A stretch of 64,000 nucleotides of DNA from Bacteroidales bacterium UBA6192 (GTDB lineage Bacteria; Bacteroidota; Bacteroidia; Bacteroidales; F082), in contig DITE01000077.1 in assembly GCA_002422725.1 (NCBI GenBank), positions 1 through 64,000 of the forward strand. Reading direction: 5' to 3'. The notes beneath the pieces are model-generated. The model was not told the origin of the DNA. It searched no databases and worked only from the letters and a program-made list of their open reading frames with translations. Below, piece by piece: positions 53,002 through 62,398 of this stretch. Both the position numbers and the translations under genes were made by a program. Each line of letters begins with the position of its first letter. Position 1 is the stretch's first letter.

Positions 53002-54204
53002 ATGAGAATTATCAATATTATCAGATCAGTTAATTACTACTTAATGAATCTTATTCTGGCTTTCACTATTCTTTCAACTTTTTTCGCGACACAGTCATTG
53101 TATAGCCAGCCCGAATGCGTCATCACAGCAGATTTGCCACTTCCTGCTTGTCAAGGTTCACTCGTTAAGTTATCGGTTGACGAAGTTGAGGGATACACCT
53201 ATTTTTGGGAACCAGATGGTCAGATTACTTCATCTATTGATGTTGTAGCCCTCGCAAATGCTACATTTCGCGTAAGGGTTGTTGATGCCCTGAATCAGGA
53301 AGAATGTCTCAGCGCCCCGTTTACACTCGAAGTTCGTCCTTTGTTTGATGTAACCTTAGAACAAATGCAACTTACCTGCACTAACGGAGATAATGACAAT
53401 GGGAATACAGCTATGGTGCAGGCAAAAGCTACCGGAGATTCTGATTATTTCAATTATTTCTGGGATATCAGTCCCATACAGATTGCCCCGGGCGACTCGT
53501 CACTTGCCATCGGATTGAAATCGCACCTTTGGTACTTCATCGAAACAAGGGATCAGTTTGGTTGCACACGCACAGATTCTATTTTTACCGCTGCTTATCC
53601 TAATCCAAGTGCGGAAATTCTTTCCGTTCCGGATACAGCCTATATTCAGAACCCGTTTATTGAATTTTCATTTGAGAATCTGACCCTTGATTCGATTGAA
53701 ATAACCAATCATTTCTGGAATTTTGGCGACGACACTGAAACATCTGACTTGTTAACTCCCAGACATTTATATCGTGAAGAAGGGACATACAATGTCTTAT
53801 TGACGGTTTTCAACTTGCAGGGATGCGACACCATTTTCACCAAAGAGGTCAAAGTACTCCCTGTGAAGCTTCAGATTCCAAACATTCTCACACCTAATGG
53901 GGATGGCACCAATGATGTTTTTGAAATTACTGAAGCACCCCCTGGAGAAGAAGAAGTTGATAATAGATTGAAGCAGCTTTATGAAGATGGTCGAAAACCC
54001 CTATCCGTATATTACAGAAGCACCAAGCTTATGATTTTTAGCCGTCAGGGTCGCATTGTTTACGAATCAGATGATTACCAGAATGATTGGGACGGAGGTG
54101 GCTTGTCCGATGGCGTTTACTTCTATGTGTTGCAATGTGTAGGCTGGAAGAGTAATGAAGTTTATAAGGGCTCTGTTACCATTATTAGCGGACGAAACAA
54201 TTAG
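53002..54204 (+). CDS. PKD-domain protein with T9SS type B sorting domain
   Basis: A 400-residue exported protein; signal peptide ends near SLYSQ. Residues about 30-180 hold two Ig-like modules, about 215-290 a PKD domain (HFWNFGDDTETSD, REEGTYNVLLTV), and the last 110 residues the gliding-motility-associated/type B sorting domain: PNILTPNGDGTNDVFEI, then NDWDGGGLSDGVYFYVL. Type B proteins are usually tethered or secreted by T9SS without glycolipid anchoring. The insertion between the two CTD motifs (EEEVDNRLKQLYEDGR) is a little longer than usual. Confidence 0.87.
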   Translation: MRIINIIRSVNYYLMNLILAFTILSTFFATQSLYSQPECVITADLPLPACQGSLVKLSVDEVEGYTYFWEPDGQITSSIDVVALANATFRVRVVDALNQEECLSAPFTLEVRPLFDVTLEQMQLTCTNGDNDNGNTAMVQAKATGDSDYFNYFWDISPIQIAPGDSSLAIGLKSHLWYFIETRDQFGCTRTDSIFTAAYPNPSAEILSVPDTAYIQNPFIEFSFENLTLDSIEITNHFWNFGDDTETSDLLTPRHLYREEGTYNVLLTVFNLQGCDTIFTKEVKVLPVKLQIPNILTPNGDGTNDVFEITEAPPGEEEVDNRLKQLYEDGRKPLSVYYRSTKLMIFSRQGRIVYESDDYQNDWDGGGLSDGVYFYVLQCVGWKSNEVYKGSVTIISGRNN

Positions 54205-54320
54205 TTGTGAGGTATTGTCCCCCGAAACTTTTAAAGTTTTATCATGGTTGTAAGGAATAGCAGATTGTTTTTTTATACTTTTGTCCTGCATTTCTTTCTC
54301 TTGCATTGTTGAATAAATTT

Positions 54321-54782
54321 ATGAGTAAAATGTTTGGCACCAGGATTTCTATTTTCGTAGTATGTGTTCTGTTATTCACTTCATGTGATAACGAATCAAA
54401 GAAACTACCAGCAGATCTGGTCAATAATCCAAAATCTGCATCGGGAACCATGGAAAATGGAATTGCCGCAATTGAATTTGCCAAAACAGAATATGACTTT
54501 GGACGTCTGGTCCAAGGCGAAAAGGTTAGCTATATTTACAAATTCACCAATACCGGTAAATCTGATTTGATTTTAAGCAAGGTGAGTGCCAGCTGCGGCT
54601 GCACAGCAAGCAAGTATACCAAAGAACCTATTAAGCCAGGCAAAGAAGGAAAAGTTGAGGTAACTTTTGACTCAAACGGACAAAAAGGGATGGTCAACAA
54701 AACCGTTACGGTTATCTCAAACACACAACCACAAGCAACAACCCTTAGGTTGAAAGCTCAGGTAATCACTCCAGCAAACTAA
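54321..54782 (+). CDS. DUF1573 lipoprotein
   Basis: A 153-residue protein with a lipobox (LFTSC) and one DUF1573 domain with SASCGCTAS. It is a paralogue of the protein at 15107. A TTG at 54306 gives 5 more codons, but the ATG at 54321 is preferred. It heads the cluster DUF1573-yajC-ybbR-coaE, a conserved arrangement in Bacteroidota. Confidence 0.9.
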   Translation: MSKMFGTRISIFVVCVLLFTSCDNESKKLPADLVNNPKSASGTMENGIAAIEFAKTEYDFGRLVQGEKVSYIYKFTNTGKSDLILSKVSASCGCTASKYTKEPIKPGKEGKVEVTFDSNGQKGMVNKTVTVISNTQPQATTLRLKAQVITPAN

Positions 54783-54796
54783 TTAAATGTAATATA

Positions 54797-55126
54797 ATGA
54801 ACATAGTAGCCAGTATTTTATTGTTTGGACCTCAGACAGAAGGTCAGGAATCAAATCCAATCATGTCATTTCTGCCCCTGATCCTGATCATGGTGGTATT
54901 TTACTTCTTTTTCATCCGCCCTCAGATGAAGAAAGCAAAAGATCAACGTAAATATCGTGAAGCATTAAAAAAGGGTGATAAAATAATCACTATTGGCGGC
55001 ATTCATGGTAAAATTGTTGATGTTAAGGATGCAACATTCATGATTGAAGTTGAAGGTGGTGTTAAACTTGAGATCGAGAAAAGTGCTGTCGTGATGGATA
55101 GTTCACAAATTGGTCTGACCAAATAA
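54797..55126 (+). CDS. yajC: Preprotein translocase subunit YajC
   Basis: A 109-residue single-pass membrane protein. A short N-terminal stretch precedes the transmembrane helix (LPLILIMVVFYFFFIRPQMK) and the cytosolic part has KKGDKIITIGGIHGKI. It associates with SecDF and assists protein translocation. Confidence 0.95.
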   Translation: MNIVASILLFGPQTEGQESNPIMSFLPLILIMVVFYFFFIRPQMKKAKDQRKYREALKKGDKIITIGGIHGKIVDVKDATFMIEVEGGVKLEIEKSAVVMDSSQIGLTK

Positions 55127-55159
55127 TGTATTCAAGCAGGGAGTAATTCCGGAGCAAGC

Positions 55160-56143
55160 ATGCAGCTACCGGCAAATTCAACAGCAAAACATCTGCATAG
55201 AACAAGCGAGAAAAGAAGAATTCGTCTTGGTATATACGCGATCTGTGTTGCGTTTTCTGCCTTATTTTGGTTTTTGATCAAAATGAGTCAGGACTACACA
55301 ATTAATGTTCGGGTCCCTATCAGTTTTACAGATATCCCTACAGAAAAAACTATTGGTGACCGGGCAGAAAAAGATATTGAAATAACTGTAACCTCCAATG
55401 GCTTTTTGTTGTTTCGTTTTGTATACTTCAAACAGCTATCGCCGTTGGAGATTTCTCTAAAAACCACCCCATACAGAAAAATAAATCAAACTGATTTTTT
55501 TATCAGTTCAGGCAATGCAAAGGCACTGGTAGCAGATTATATGGGACTGAGTGAGAGCAGCTTTATGATAGAAGAAAACCAACTCCAGTTCAGGCTGGAT
55601 AATCTTTTATCAAAAGAAGTGAAAGTGATACCCATAACGAACCTCTCTTTCCGACAACAATACGGTATCTACGGTTCAATCAGGGTTGACCCTTCTAAAA
55701 TTAAAATTTACGCAGCGAAAGAAATTATTGATACCATACAGGCTGTTTATACTTCAGTGATTACGGCCTCGGATGTGCACAAAGAAATGACCTTCACTGC
55801 TGAAATCGATTATGCTGAACGATTCTACAAACCCGATATCGAATCAGTAGAAGTAACCGTTCCGGTTGAACAGTTCACAGAATCCTCCCTGCTTGTTAAA
55901 ATTGATGTTCCTGGCAAGAAGGACAACCTGATCAAGTTGTTTCCCGACAAGGCAGAGGTTTTCTATATTGTTCCATTAAAAGACTTTATGAAAATTCAAC
56001 CAGATTTATTTTCTGTTGTCCTGGATACTACTGGTTTATACAGCAAAAGTGCCTTTCTCGATATAGTTTTAATAAAACAACCCGAACAGGTAAGGGTAAC
56101 CCGTATTCATCCATCTCAGGTTGAATATATTCTGGTGGACTGA
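55160..56143 (+). CDS. YbbR-like domain protein (CdaR-like)
   Basis: A 327-residue protein with one transmembrane helix near residues 25-42 and a periplasmic/outer portion with YbbR-type repeats (FTDIPTEKTIGDRAE, KEVKVIPITNLSF, VEVTVPVEQF). YbbR/CdaR proteins control the diadenylate cyclase CdaA in Firmicutes; here the role is inferred. It overlaps coaE by 1 bp (TGATG). Confidence 0.85.
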   Translation: MQLPANSTAKHLHRTSEKRRIRLGIYAICVAFSALFWFLIKMSQDYTINVRVPISFTDIPTEKTIGDRAEKDIEITVTSNGFLLFRFVYFKQLSPLEISLKTTPYRKINQTDFFISSGNAKALVADYMGLSESSFMIEENQLQFRLDNLLSKEVKVIPITNLSFRQQYGIYGSIRVDPSKIKIYAAKEIIDTIQAVYTSVITASDVHKEMTFTAEIDYAERFYKPDIESVEVTVPVEQFTESSLLVKIDVPGKKDNLIKLFPDKAEVFYIVPLKDFMKIQPDLFSVVLDTTGLYSKSAFLDIVLIKQPEQVRVTRIHPSQVEYILVD

Positions 56144-56730
56144 TGTTAAAAGTTGGAATTACCGGAAACATTGGCAGTGGGAAAACACTTGTAGGTTCAG
56201 TCTTCAAACTCCTTAAAATACCTGTATTTAACGCTGATCTGGAAGCAAAAGCACTATACCGGGAAGAAGATATCCGTAAAAAAGTCATTCAATTTTTTGG
56301 GTCTGCAGCTTACCTTGACAACGGATATCCTGACACGGCTTTCCTGGCTGAGAAGATATTTCATTCGCCTGAATCATTGACATTTATACAAAATTTATTA
56401 CATCCTAAAGTAAGATTTCGCTTTGAAAGCTGGTGTGAAAAATATCAAAACCAGATCTATGTTCTGTATGAAGCTGCAATACTGTTTGAGACAGGAAAAA
56501 ACAAGGATCTGGATAAAATCATTTATGTGGCCGCTCCAGAATCATTGAGAATAAGCAGGCTGATGATGCGTGACAATGCAACGTTAAAGGATATACGATT
56601 GAGAATGAATAAGCAGTGGTCAGATGAAGTTAAAATACCTTTGTCAGATTACATTATTCAGAACAACGAAATAGAAATGCTCATCCCTCAGATTATTAAA
56701 ACACATAAGGAATTAATTCAGATTGTTTAA
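56143..56730 (+). CDS. coaE: Dephospho-CoA kinase
   Basis: A 195-residue P-loop kinase: GITGNIGSGKT at the N-terminus, DLEAKALY near 32, HPKVR, EAAILFETG, and a C-terminal YIIQNN region. It phosphorylates dephospho-CoA in the last step of CoA synthesis. Translation is probably coupled to the YbbR gene. Confidence 0.95.
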   Translation: MLKVGITGNIGSGKTLVGSVFKLLKIPVFNADLEAKALYREEDIRKKVIQFFGSAAYLDNGYPDTAFLAEKIFHSPESLTFIQNLLHPKVRFRFESWCEKYQNQIYVLYEAAILFETGKNKDLDKIIYVAAPESLRISRLMMRDNATLKDIRLRMNKQWSDEVKIPLSDYIIQNNEIEMLIPQIIKTHKELIQIV

Positions 56731-57161
56731 GTTATTTTTGATGTAATATATTGATCTTTAATTATTAAGAAGCAGTTAATTTCTATTTAGAATAATTCTA
56801 TGTAATACTTGTTTTACTTCCCGTTCCAAAATTGGAACAATAAATTGGTGTTGAAAACATTGTCAATTCGACAGCGATCTAAAGTAAATCACTGTAAATC
56901 AATTATAAATTAAAATATTCTATTTTGTTAAAATGCAATTTTTTGTACTGAGTGCAATTTTGCATCAGAAAAAACAAGTATTTTCTCATTATGGGAATTT
57001 ATCGTCCTAAAATGGGAATTCAAACATTAATTTATTCTTTTACTTTCCTTATATATTATTGGTTTTGAGAGCTAAATGGTTAAGTGAAAAACTGGAATAT
57101 TATTTGTGGACAAGGACTTTTGTTAAATATGCTTTGTCATACTGCCTAATTGTTCAATTTT
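56731..57161. other. AT-rich gene-free region of 431 bp
   Basis: Contains a 16-bp palindromic element at 56823-56838 (GTTCCAA, two bases, TTGGAAC) and no credible ORF or RNA gene. A motif GGGAATT recurs near 56993 and 57014. Promoter of the next gene is probably here but no exact TAnnTTTG was identified. Confidence 0.45.
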
Positions 57162-58670
57162 ATGCATAGAAGTCTCTACGGTACACTTTTAATTGGTTTC
57201 ACTCTGCAATTGCTTATGTTTGCAATGCCACATAAGCTTAGTGCCCATAACAGTTCAATTGAATATACCCTAGATGTTCAACCAGATTCGCTTTCATTTC
57301 TTCCTCCAAATTTTTCAATTGGATTGGACATTGAGAGACTAAAGTTTTTGGACACAAAATCTACCGCAGCAGACCAGACCTATTATTTTCCTGATACAGT
57401 TGTTGTTTTATCAACTGACTTTCAGCCCAAACGGTATATTTTCACCTATAACTCTACTGGGTATCAGCTTTCCCGGCTTATTCAGGAATTACAAAATTCA
57501 ATTTGGACCAATAGTTCATACGATATCCGGACTTTTGACAACAACGGCAACATATTGACCAATCAGGTCATGTCATGGATAAATGGGTCATGGAGCAATG
57601 AAACAAAATTGACATTTACTTACACCAGCAATAACCTGGTTTTGACATCACTTTCGGAACAATGGTTAAATAGCCAATGGGTAGGAACTACGAGGGAAAC
57701 TTTTACTTATGATGTGTTTGGAAATAATGTTGCACATCTAACTGAGAAAAATATTTCAGGTTCGTGGCAGAATAATAGTTATTCGATTTTTACATATGAT
57801 GCCTTTAACAACAGAATTAACGGGATAAGACAAGTATGGAACATAAACACCTGGACCAACCAGCAACATTACATTTATGCATACAATCAAAACCAGGGTA
57901 TGATATATAGCCGGATCGAAAACTGGATTGAAAATGATTGGGTGAATCTGTTCGAAGAAGATTACACATACAATGGATCAGGCTATGTTGTTGGGTACAC
58001 AGGGCGAATCTGGGTTGAGAATAACTGGGAAAACTACGAAAAGTACACTTATGAATACAACAATCTGGATTATCTGATCAATGCTACTGGCGAAATCTGG
58101 ACGGGAAGTGGTTGGGAGTATGCAGAGAGAGGGCAATACGATCACAATGCATTTGGAGGGCGTCAGAATTCACTTATTCAAAAATGGTTTTCTAATGACT
58201 GGACAAACATTTCCCTACTAGTGAATGCTTACGATAATAATGGGAATACCCTGACGTCTGACTTCTATGCTTGGGATGGTGAAACATGGGTTCAAAACTC
58301 CAGCGGCTTGCTTGAAATGTTTTATTCAAACAGCCTGTTTAGCATGTTTTATGTCGGATATCGTGCAGAAGCAAGCTATACATCCATTGAAGTTGGTCAA
58401 AAGGAATTCTTACCACCCGTCAATCATGCTAAATGCTATCCAAATCCAATTGTTGACAAGTCCATACTTACATTTAATCTTTCAGCAGATGATCTGGTTA
58501 GAATAGACATTATAACTTCATCTGGTATGCTTGTGAGTTCCATTGCAAATCGTTTGACTAAAGGTCATCATCAAATTGAGCTAAATTTAAGTGAATCCCC
58601 ATCGGGAGTTTATATTATTAACATTGAGTCAAGTACTTTAAATCAAGTAATTAAATCCATTAAGAAATAA
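57162..58670 (+). CDS. T9SS cargo protein built from 29-residue aromatic repeats
   Basis: A 502-residue exported protein (signal peptide ends near KLSAH). From about residue 100 to 400 there are some ten repeats of 29 residues whose consensus is Y-[DN]-x-x-x-N, then an aromatic strand ending x-W-x(2-4)-W-x-N, for example YDVFGNNVAHLTEKNISGSW and YNGSGYVVGYTGRIWVENNW. The pattern recalls YD/RHS-like or DUF3836 repeats. The C-terminal T9SS type A domain starts CYPNPIVDKS and ends IKSIKK. Function is probably surface binding or adhesion. The frame opens at a TTG at 57150; the ATG at 57162 is chosen. Confidence 0.78.
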   Translation: MHRSLYGTLLIGFTLQLLMFAMPHKLSAHNSSIEYTLDVQPDSLSFLPPNFSIGLDIERLKFLDTKSTAADQTYYFPDTVVVLSTDFQPKRYIFTYNSTGYQLSRLIQELQNSIWTNSSYDIRTFDNNGNILTNQVMSWINGSWSNETKLTFTYTSNNLVLTSLSEQWLNSQWVGTTRETFTYDVFGNNVAHLTEKNISGSWQNNSYSIFTYDAFNNRINGIRQVWNINTWTNQQHYIYAYNQNQGMIYSRIENWIENDWVNLFEEDYTYNGSGYVVGYTGRIWVENNWENYEKYTYEYNNLDYLINATGEIWTGSGWEYAERGQYDHNAFGGRQNSLIQKWFSNDWTNISLLVNAYDNNGNTLTSDFYAWDGETWVQNSSGLLEMFYSNSLFSMFYVGYRAEASYTSIEVGQKEFLPPVNHAKCYPNPIVDKSILTFNLSADDLVRIDIITSSGMLVSSIANRLTKGHHQIELNLSESPSGVYIINIESSTLNQVIKSIKK

Positions 58671-58707
58671 AAATAACAACAAAATAACTTACTAATTCAA
58701 TTACACC

Positions 58708-61700
58708 ATGAAACAATTATTACCAATTAAAAGACTAGTGGCTGTAGCGATAATCTCGCTCCTGCTGGTTTTCAACGCCAAAGCACAACCATTTGTTGAA
58801 ATGATTCAACCAAATGATGCGGGAATCAGTTGGACGATCGGCCAGACTTACCTGATTTCCTGGAATACCAATTTCACCCAGCCGGTAAAATTAGAACTGG
58901 TTGATTACACTGATTTAAATAATCTGGTGACGACAACAATTATTGCATCAACGCCAAACTCAACTTTTGCCTGGAATACTACGGCATTTTCGCCTGGTAC
59001 TAAGTATAAAGTAAAAGTAAGCAGCACCATCAACACCAGTTTGTTTGCTGTAAGTGACGAATATTTTTCACTAACGACTACTCCCAGCGGGCAAACTATT
59101 GAAGTTAAACAACCAAGCCTACCCGGAATTACATGGATTAAAGGAACTGCGAATTTGATCAGTTGGGTAGACAACATTCCCGGGAATGTTCTGCTTGAGC
59201 TGATCAATGACGATCTGATTGCCGCTGACAACGCTTCATATGCCGGTTATGCCGGTGGTTTATGGGGACATGGTACAAACGGCGGCTATGGTTTTGAACC
59301 ATGGAATGTCGAGTACACTGGTGGAACTGATGGAGTTGTTGGCGATCCTGCTGCTATCGGTATTATTGGTATGGATAATCCCTCATTTTATCTGGCTGCA
59401 TCTTTCGGGGCGCACATATACACAGACAGGCCTTTTGACTCTCCCCTTCTTGTCGGTAGCACTTTCAGCTTTGACTGGGCGGTTATAAACGATAATGGAG
59501 GTACTGCAGGTACAAAAGGCATTGAAATTTACTCAGGATACGTAAATCTTGCTTCACCAGGCACAAAAGTGATTGACATTGAATTGGGAACCGGAAACAC
59601 CATTTATTTAAACGGCTCACCCATGTTTTTGAATGCGGGCGCGCACGTTATGACACTAAATTTCGAATACACATCAGCAACTAAATTACAGGTGAGTGGC
59701 ATCGGTCGCGATGGTTCAGAGGTTTTTGATCAAGAAATCATCATTGCTGGAGCACCTGATGCAATACGCTTTGGCGTGGCAAATATGCTTGACATGGATC
59801 CTTCACGTCGTTTGTATTTCAATAATTTTAAGATCACAACACCCGATAAAGTGATCGCCACCAATGTTGAAGGTTCTACCTACCCTTGGACAATTGGAAT
59901 GGATATACCTGCAGGCAACAAATTTAAAATCAGGGTTAGCAGCATGCTCGACGAAACCACCCTGGATGTAAGCGATAACTACTTCTCCATTGCCGCCACA
60001 GCAAGTGGTACTGTTGAAATGATTCAACCCAATGAAGCCGGAATCATTTGGCTCAGAGGCTCAGAATATCTTATCTCCTGGACAGATAATTTAAATGAAA
60101 ACGTTAAAATTGAACTGGTAAAAGGTGGTAGTGTTGTGTCTACAATTGCCGCCAGTGTTGCCGGATCAACTTATTCATGGAGCATTCCTATCGGGACAAC
60201 TCTTGGCACCGATTATAAAATTAAGGTAACAAGTACTGCTAATGCTTCATACTCCGATATCAGTGCCAACAACTTTGAAATCGCCGATTATCTGCCTGGT
60301 GGCGGAATAACTGTCATTCAACCCAGTGTTGCAGGAATCAGTTGGTTAAGAGGCTCAACCTATTTGATATCATGGGAGGATAACATTACTGAACCTGTTA
60401 ATATCGAGCTTGTTAACTATAGCAATGCTGTAGTGACGCCCATTGCTTCTAACGTAGTTGGATCTACCTATGCATGGTCTATCCCTGCACCCACACCACT
60501 TGGAACTCAATATAAAGTAAGAATCAAAAGCACAGTTTTCCCCCTTACAGTACTTGATGAAAGCAATTTCAATTTTGCCATTGTTGCTACTCCCGGTGGA
60601 ACTATCGATGTGCTTCAGCCGGATGTCAGTGGCATTACCTGGCTTAGAGGACAATCTTATCTCATTTCGTGGATAGATAATATTCCTGAAACGGTTAATG
60701 TTGACTTGTACAAAGGTGGTTTCTTCTATGCTTCAATCGGGAGCAATGTAGAAGGGTCAACCATGATTTGGGAAATCCCCATCGGAACCGCTCTCGGTAG
60801 TGATTATCAGGTTAGGGTATACAGCACAATTGACAACCTGATCACCAATCTTAGTCTACACAATTTCAGCATTGCCGATTACTTGCCCGGTGGCGGGATT
60901 GAAGTAATTCAGCCCAATGGTGGTGAATACTGGTTGCGTGGAAACAGCTACTTCATCTCATGGCTCGATGATATAGCTGATCCGGTAAATATTGAGGTAG
61001 AAAACCTCACAACACTTACTGTAACGCCAATAGGCACCAATGTCGTTGGGTCAACAATGGTCTGGGACATCCCTTCAGGGTTTACACTCGGAAACAATTA
61101 TATTGTCAGAATTAAAAGCTCAGTTAATGCATTGGTGTATGACGAGAGCGATCTGCCCTTTGAGATTGCAGAAACACCCGGAGGTTCAATTGACGTAATT
61201 CAACCAAATGGTGGTGAACTTTGGTACCTTGGAAGTGCTTACCTCATTTCCTGGATTGATGAAGTTCCTGAACCGATGGATGTTTATCTTGTGAAGGATT
61301 CTGATGGTGGTTTTGCGCATCTTATTGCTTCCGATGTTGTTGGCTCAACTACCGTTTGGACGATTCCAAGCAATCCCCTTGTTATTGTTCCTGCATCAGA
61401 CTACCGTGTCAAAGTTGTTAGTTCGCTCAACAGCCTGAATTTTGACCTGAGCGATGCTACTTTCACGATAGCTGCAATGCCCCTCAACGTGTTCCCAAAC
61501 CCGGCAAGCACTTCCTTTACTGTTGAGCTTGATGCTGATGCTCAGGGCACAATTACGCTGGCACTTACTAACAGGTTTGGATTATCGGTTATCAACAGGA
61601 CAATTAATGCTTCTGAATCGAACCTGATCGAAATCAATGCAGCTGAGTTGCCAAATGGTGTTTATTTCCTAAAGGTTACATCAGGTAATACAACATTAAC

Positions 61701-61725
61701 CAGAAAAGTTCTCATTCAACATTAA
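58708..61725 (+). CDS. T9SS cargo protein with seven Kre9/KNH-like repeats and an inserted domain
   Basis: A 1005-residue exported protein with signal peptide ending near NAKAQ. Seven repeats of about 95 residues share the pattern I-x-V-x-Q-P, then WLRG-x-x-Y-L-I-S-W, V-x-I-E-L, GSTYAWSIP and YKVRIKSS; the layout matches the Kre9/KNH (Ser-Thr-rich beta-sandwich) family. Repeat 2 is interrupted after about residue 170 by roughly 210 residues of glycine/aromatic-rich lectin-like sequence (nt 59216-59844), after which it resumes at DKVIATNVEG. Repeats 3-4 and 5-6 form a duplicated pair. A type A T9SS domain begins NVFPNPAS and ends KVLIQH. Ligand unknown. Confidence 0.83.
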   Translation: MKQLLPIKRLVAVAIISLLLVFNAKAQPFVEMIQPNDAGISWTIGQTYLISWNTNFTQPVKLELVDYTDLNNLVTTTIIASTPNSTFAWNTTAFSPGTKYKVKVSSTINTSLFAVSDEYFSLTTTPSGQTIEVKQPSLPGITWIKGTANLISWVDNIPGNVLLELINDDLIAADNASYAGYAGGLWGHGTNGGYGFEPWNVEYTGGTDGVVGDPAAIGIIGMDNPSFYLAASFGAHIYTDRPFDSPLLVGSTFSFDWAVINDNGGTAGTKGIEIYSGYVNLASPGTKVIDIELGTGNTIYLNGSPMFLNAGAHVMTLNFEYTSATKLQVSGIGRDGSEVFDQEIIIAGAPDAIRFGVANMLDMDPSRRLYFNNFKITTPDKVIATNVEGSTYPWTIGMDIPAGNKFKIRVSSMLDETTLDVSDNYFSIAATASGTVEMIQPNEAGIIWLRGSEYLISWTDNLNENVKIELVKGGSVVSTIAASVAGSTYSWSIPIGTTLGTDYKIKVTSTANASYSDISANNFEIADYLPGGGITVIQPSVAGISWLRGSTYLISWEDNITEPVNIELVNYSNAVVTPIASNVVGSTYAWSIPAPTPLGTQYKVRIKSTVFPLTVLDESNFNFAIVATPGGTIDVLQPDVSGITWLRGQSYLISWIDNIPETVNVDLYKGGFFYASIGSNVEGSTMIWEIPIGTALGSDYQVRVYSTIDNLITNLSLHNFSIADYLPGGGIEVIQPNGGEYWLRGNSYFISWLDDIADPVNIEVENLTTLTVTPIGTNVVGSTMVWDIPSGFTLGNNYIVRIKSSVNALVYDESDLPFEIAETPGGSIDVIQPNGGELWYLGSAYLISWIDEVPEPMDVYLVKDSDGGFAHLIASDVVGSTTVWTIPSNPLVIVPASDYRVKVVSSLNSLNFDLSDATFTIAAMPLNVFPNPASTSFTVELDADAQGTITLALTNRFGLSVINRTINASESNLIEINAAELPNGVYFLKVTSGNTTLTRKVLIQH

Positions 61726-61748
61726 TCATTTTGATTAACAGGTGTAAT

Positions 61749-61787
61749 TGAAAAAGCCGGCTTCTTTTTGAAGCCGGTTTTTTTTTG
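61749..61787 (+). terminator. Rho-independent terminator
   Basis: CCGGCTTC (61757-61764) and GAAGCCGG (61770-61777) pair around TTTTT, with an A run before and a long T run after. It follows the 1005-residue cargo gene. Confidence 0.88.
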
Positions 61788-61864
61788 CTTTACACATAAA
61801 CCTTTTAAACGAAGATCATATTCTAAAAAAGTATCTTTGTAGCACATACCATAATACAAAGTAT

Positions 61865-62398
61865 ATGATTGAAAATATAACTCCGGGAATAGGATCAAGA
61901 GTGAAGCATTCAGAATTTGGGCCAGGCGTGGTCATACAGGTCCTCTCAGACTCCTACGAAATTACATTTTTTGACTATGGCGTTAAAACAATAATGAAAT
62001 CATTCAAGGGACTTGAAATTACTGATTTCGTGAGCAGTGAAACCGACCTTGTAAGTTTTGAGAAAGTTGAAAGGGTTTTCTCGAGGTTGTTGCATAAGAT
62101 AACGGATATCCAGGAAATAGTGCCAATTGGCAGCAAATGGAGAGGAGGCACTATTCTCTTGCAACCAGCCGATAAAAGTCTGAAACCGAAAGAATTTCCC
62201 GTAGAGACTTTTTTTCACAAAATTGTTATGGTTCGCGACAGAATCAGGGTTATGGAACAGCGCATCAACAGTTCCGATCTGAACGATGATGACAAGGTGA
62301 ATCTGCAGCAATACATCACCAGAATTTATGGTAGCCTGACAACCTTTAATGTGTTGTTTGCTGAAAAAGATGATTATTTCATAGGCGACCAGAAATGA
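61865..62398 (+). CDS. Tudor-like domain protein, conserved hypothetical
   Basis: A 177-residue soluble protein. Residues about 8-50 (GSRVKHSEFGPGVVIQVLSD, then YEITFFDYGVKTIM) match the Tudor/SH3-like tail of UvrD/PcrA helicases, which binds RNA polymerase. The rest is helical and unfamiliar. It starts after the terminator at 61749 and overlaps the next gene by 4 bp (ATGA), so translational coupling with the PagL-like gene is likely even though the two proteins look unrelated. Confidence 0.75.
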   Translation: MIENITPGIGSRVKHSEFGPGVVIQVLSDSYEITFFDYGVKTIMKSFKGLEITDFVSSETDLVSFEKVERVFSRLLHKITDIQEIVPIGSKWRGGTILLQPADKSLKPKEFPVETFFHKIVMVRDRIRVMEQRINSSDLNDDDKVNLQQYITRIYGSLTTFNVLFAEKDDYFIGDQK

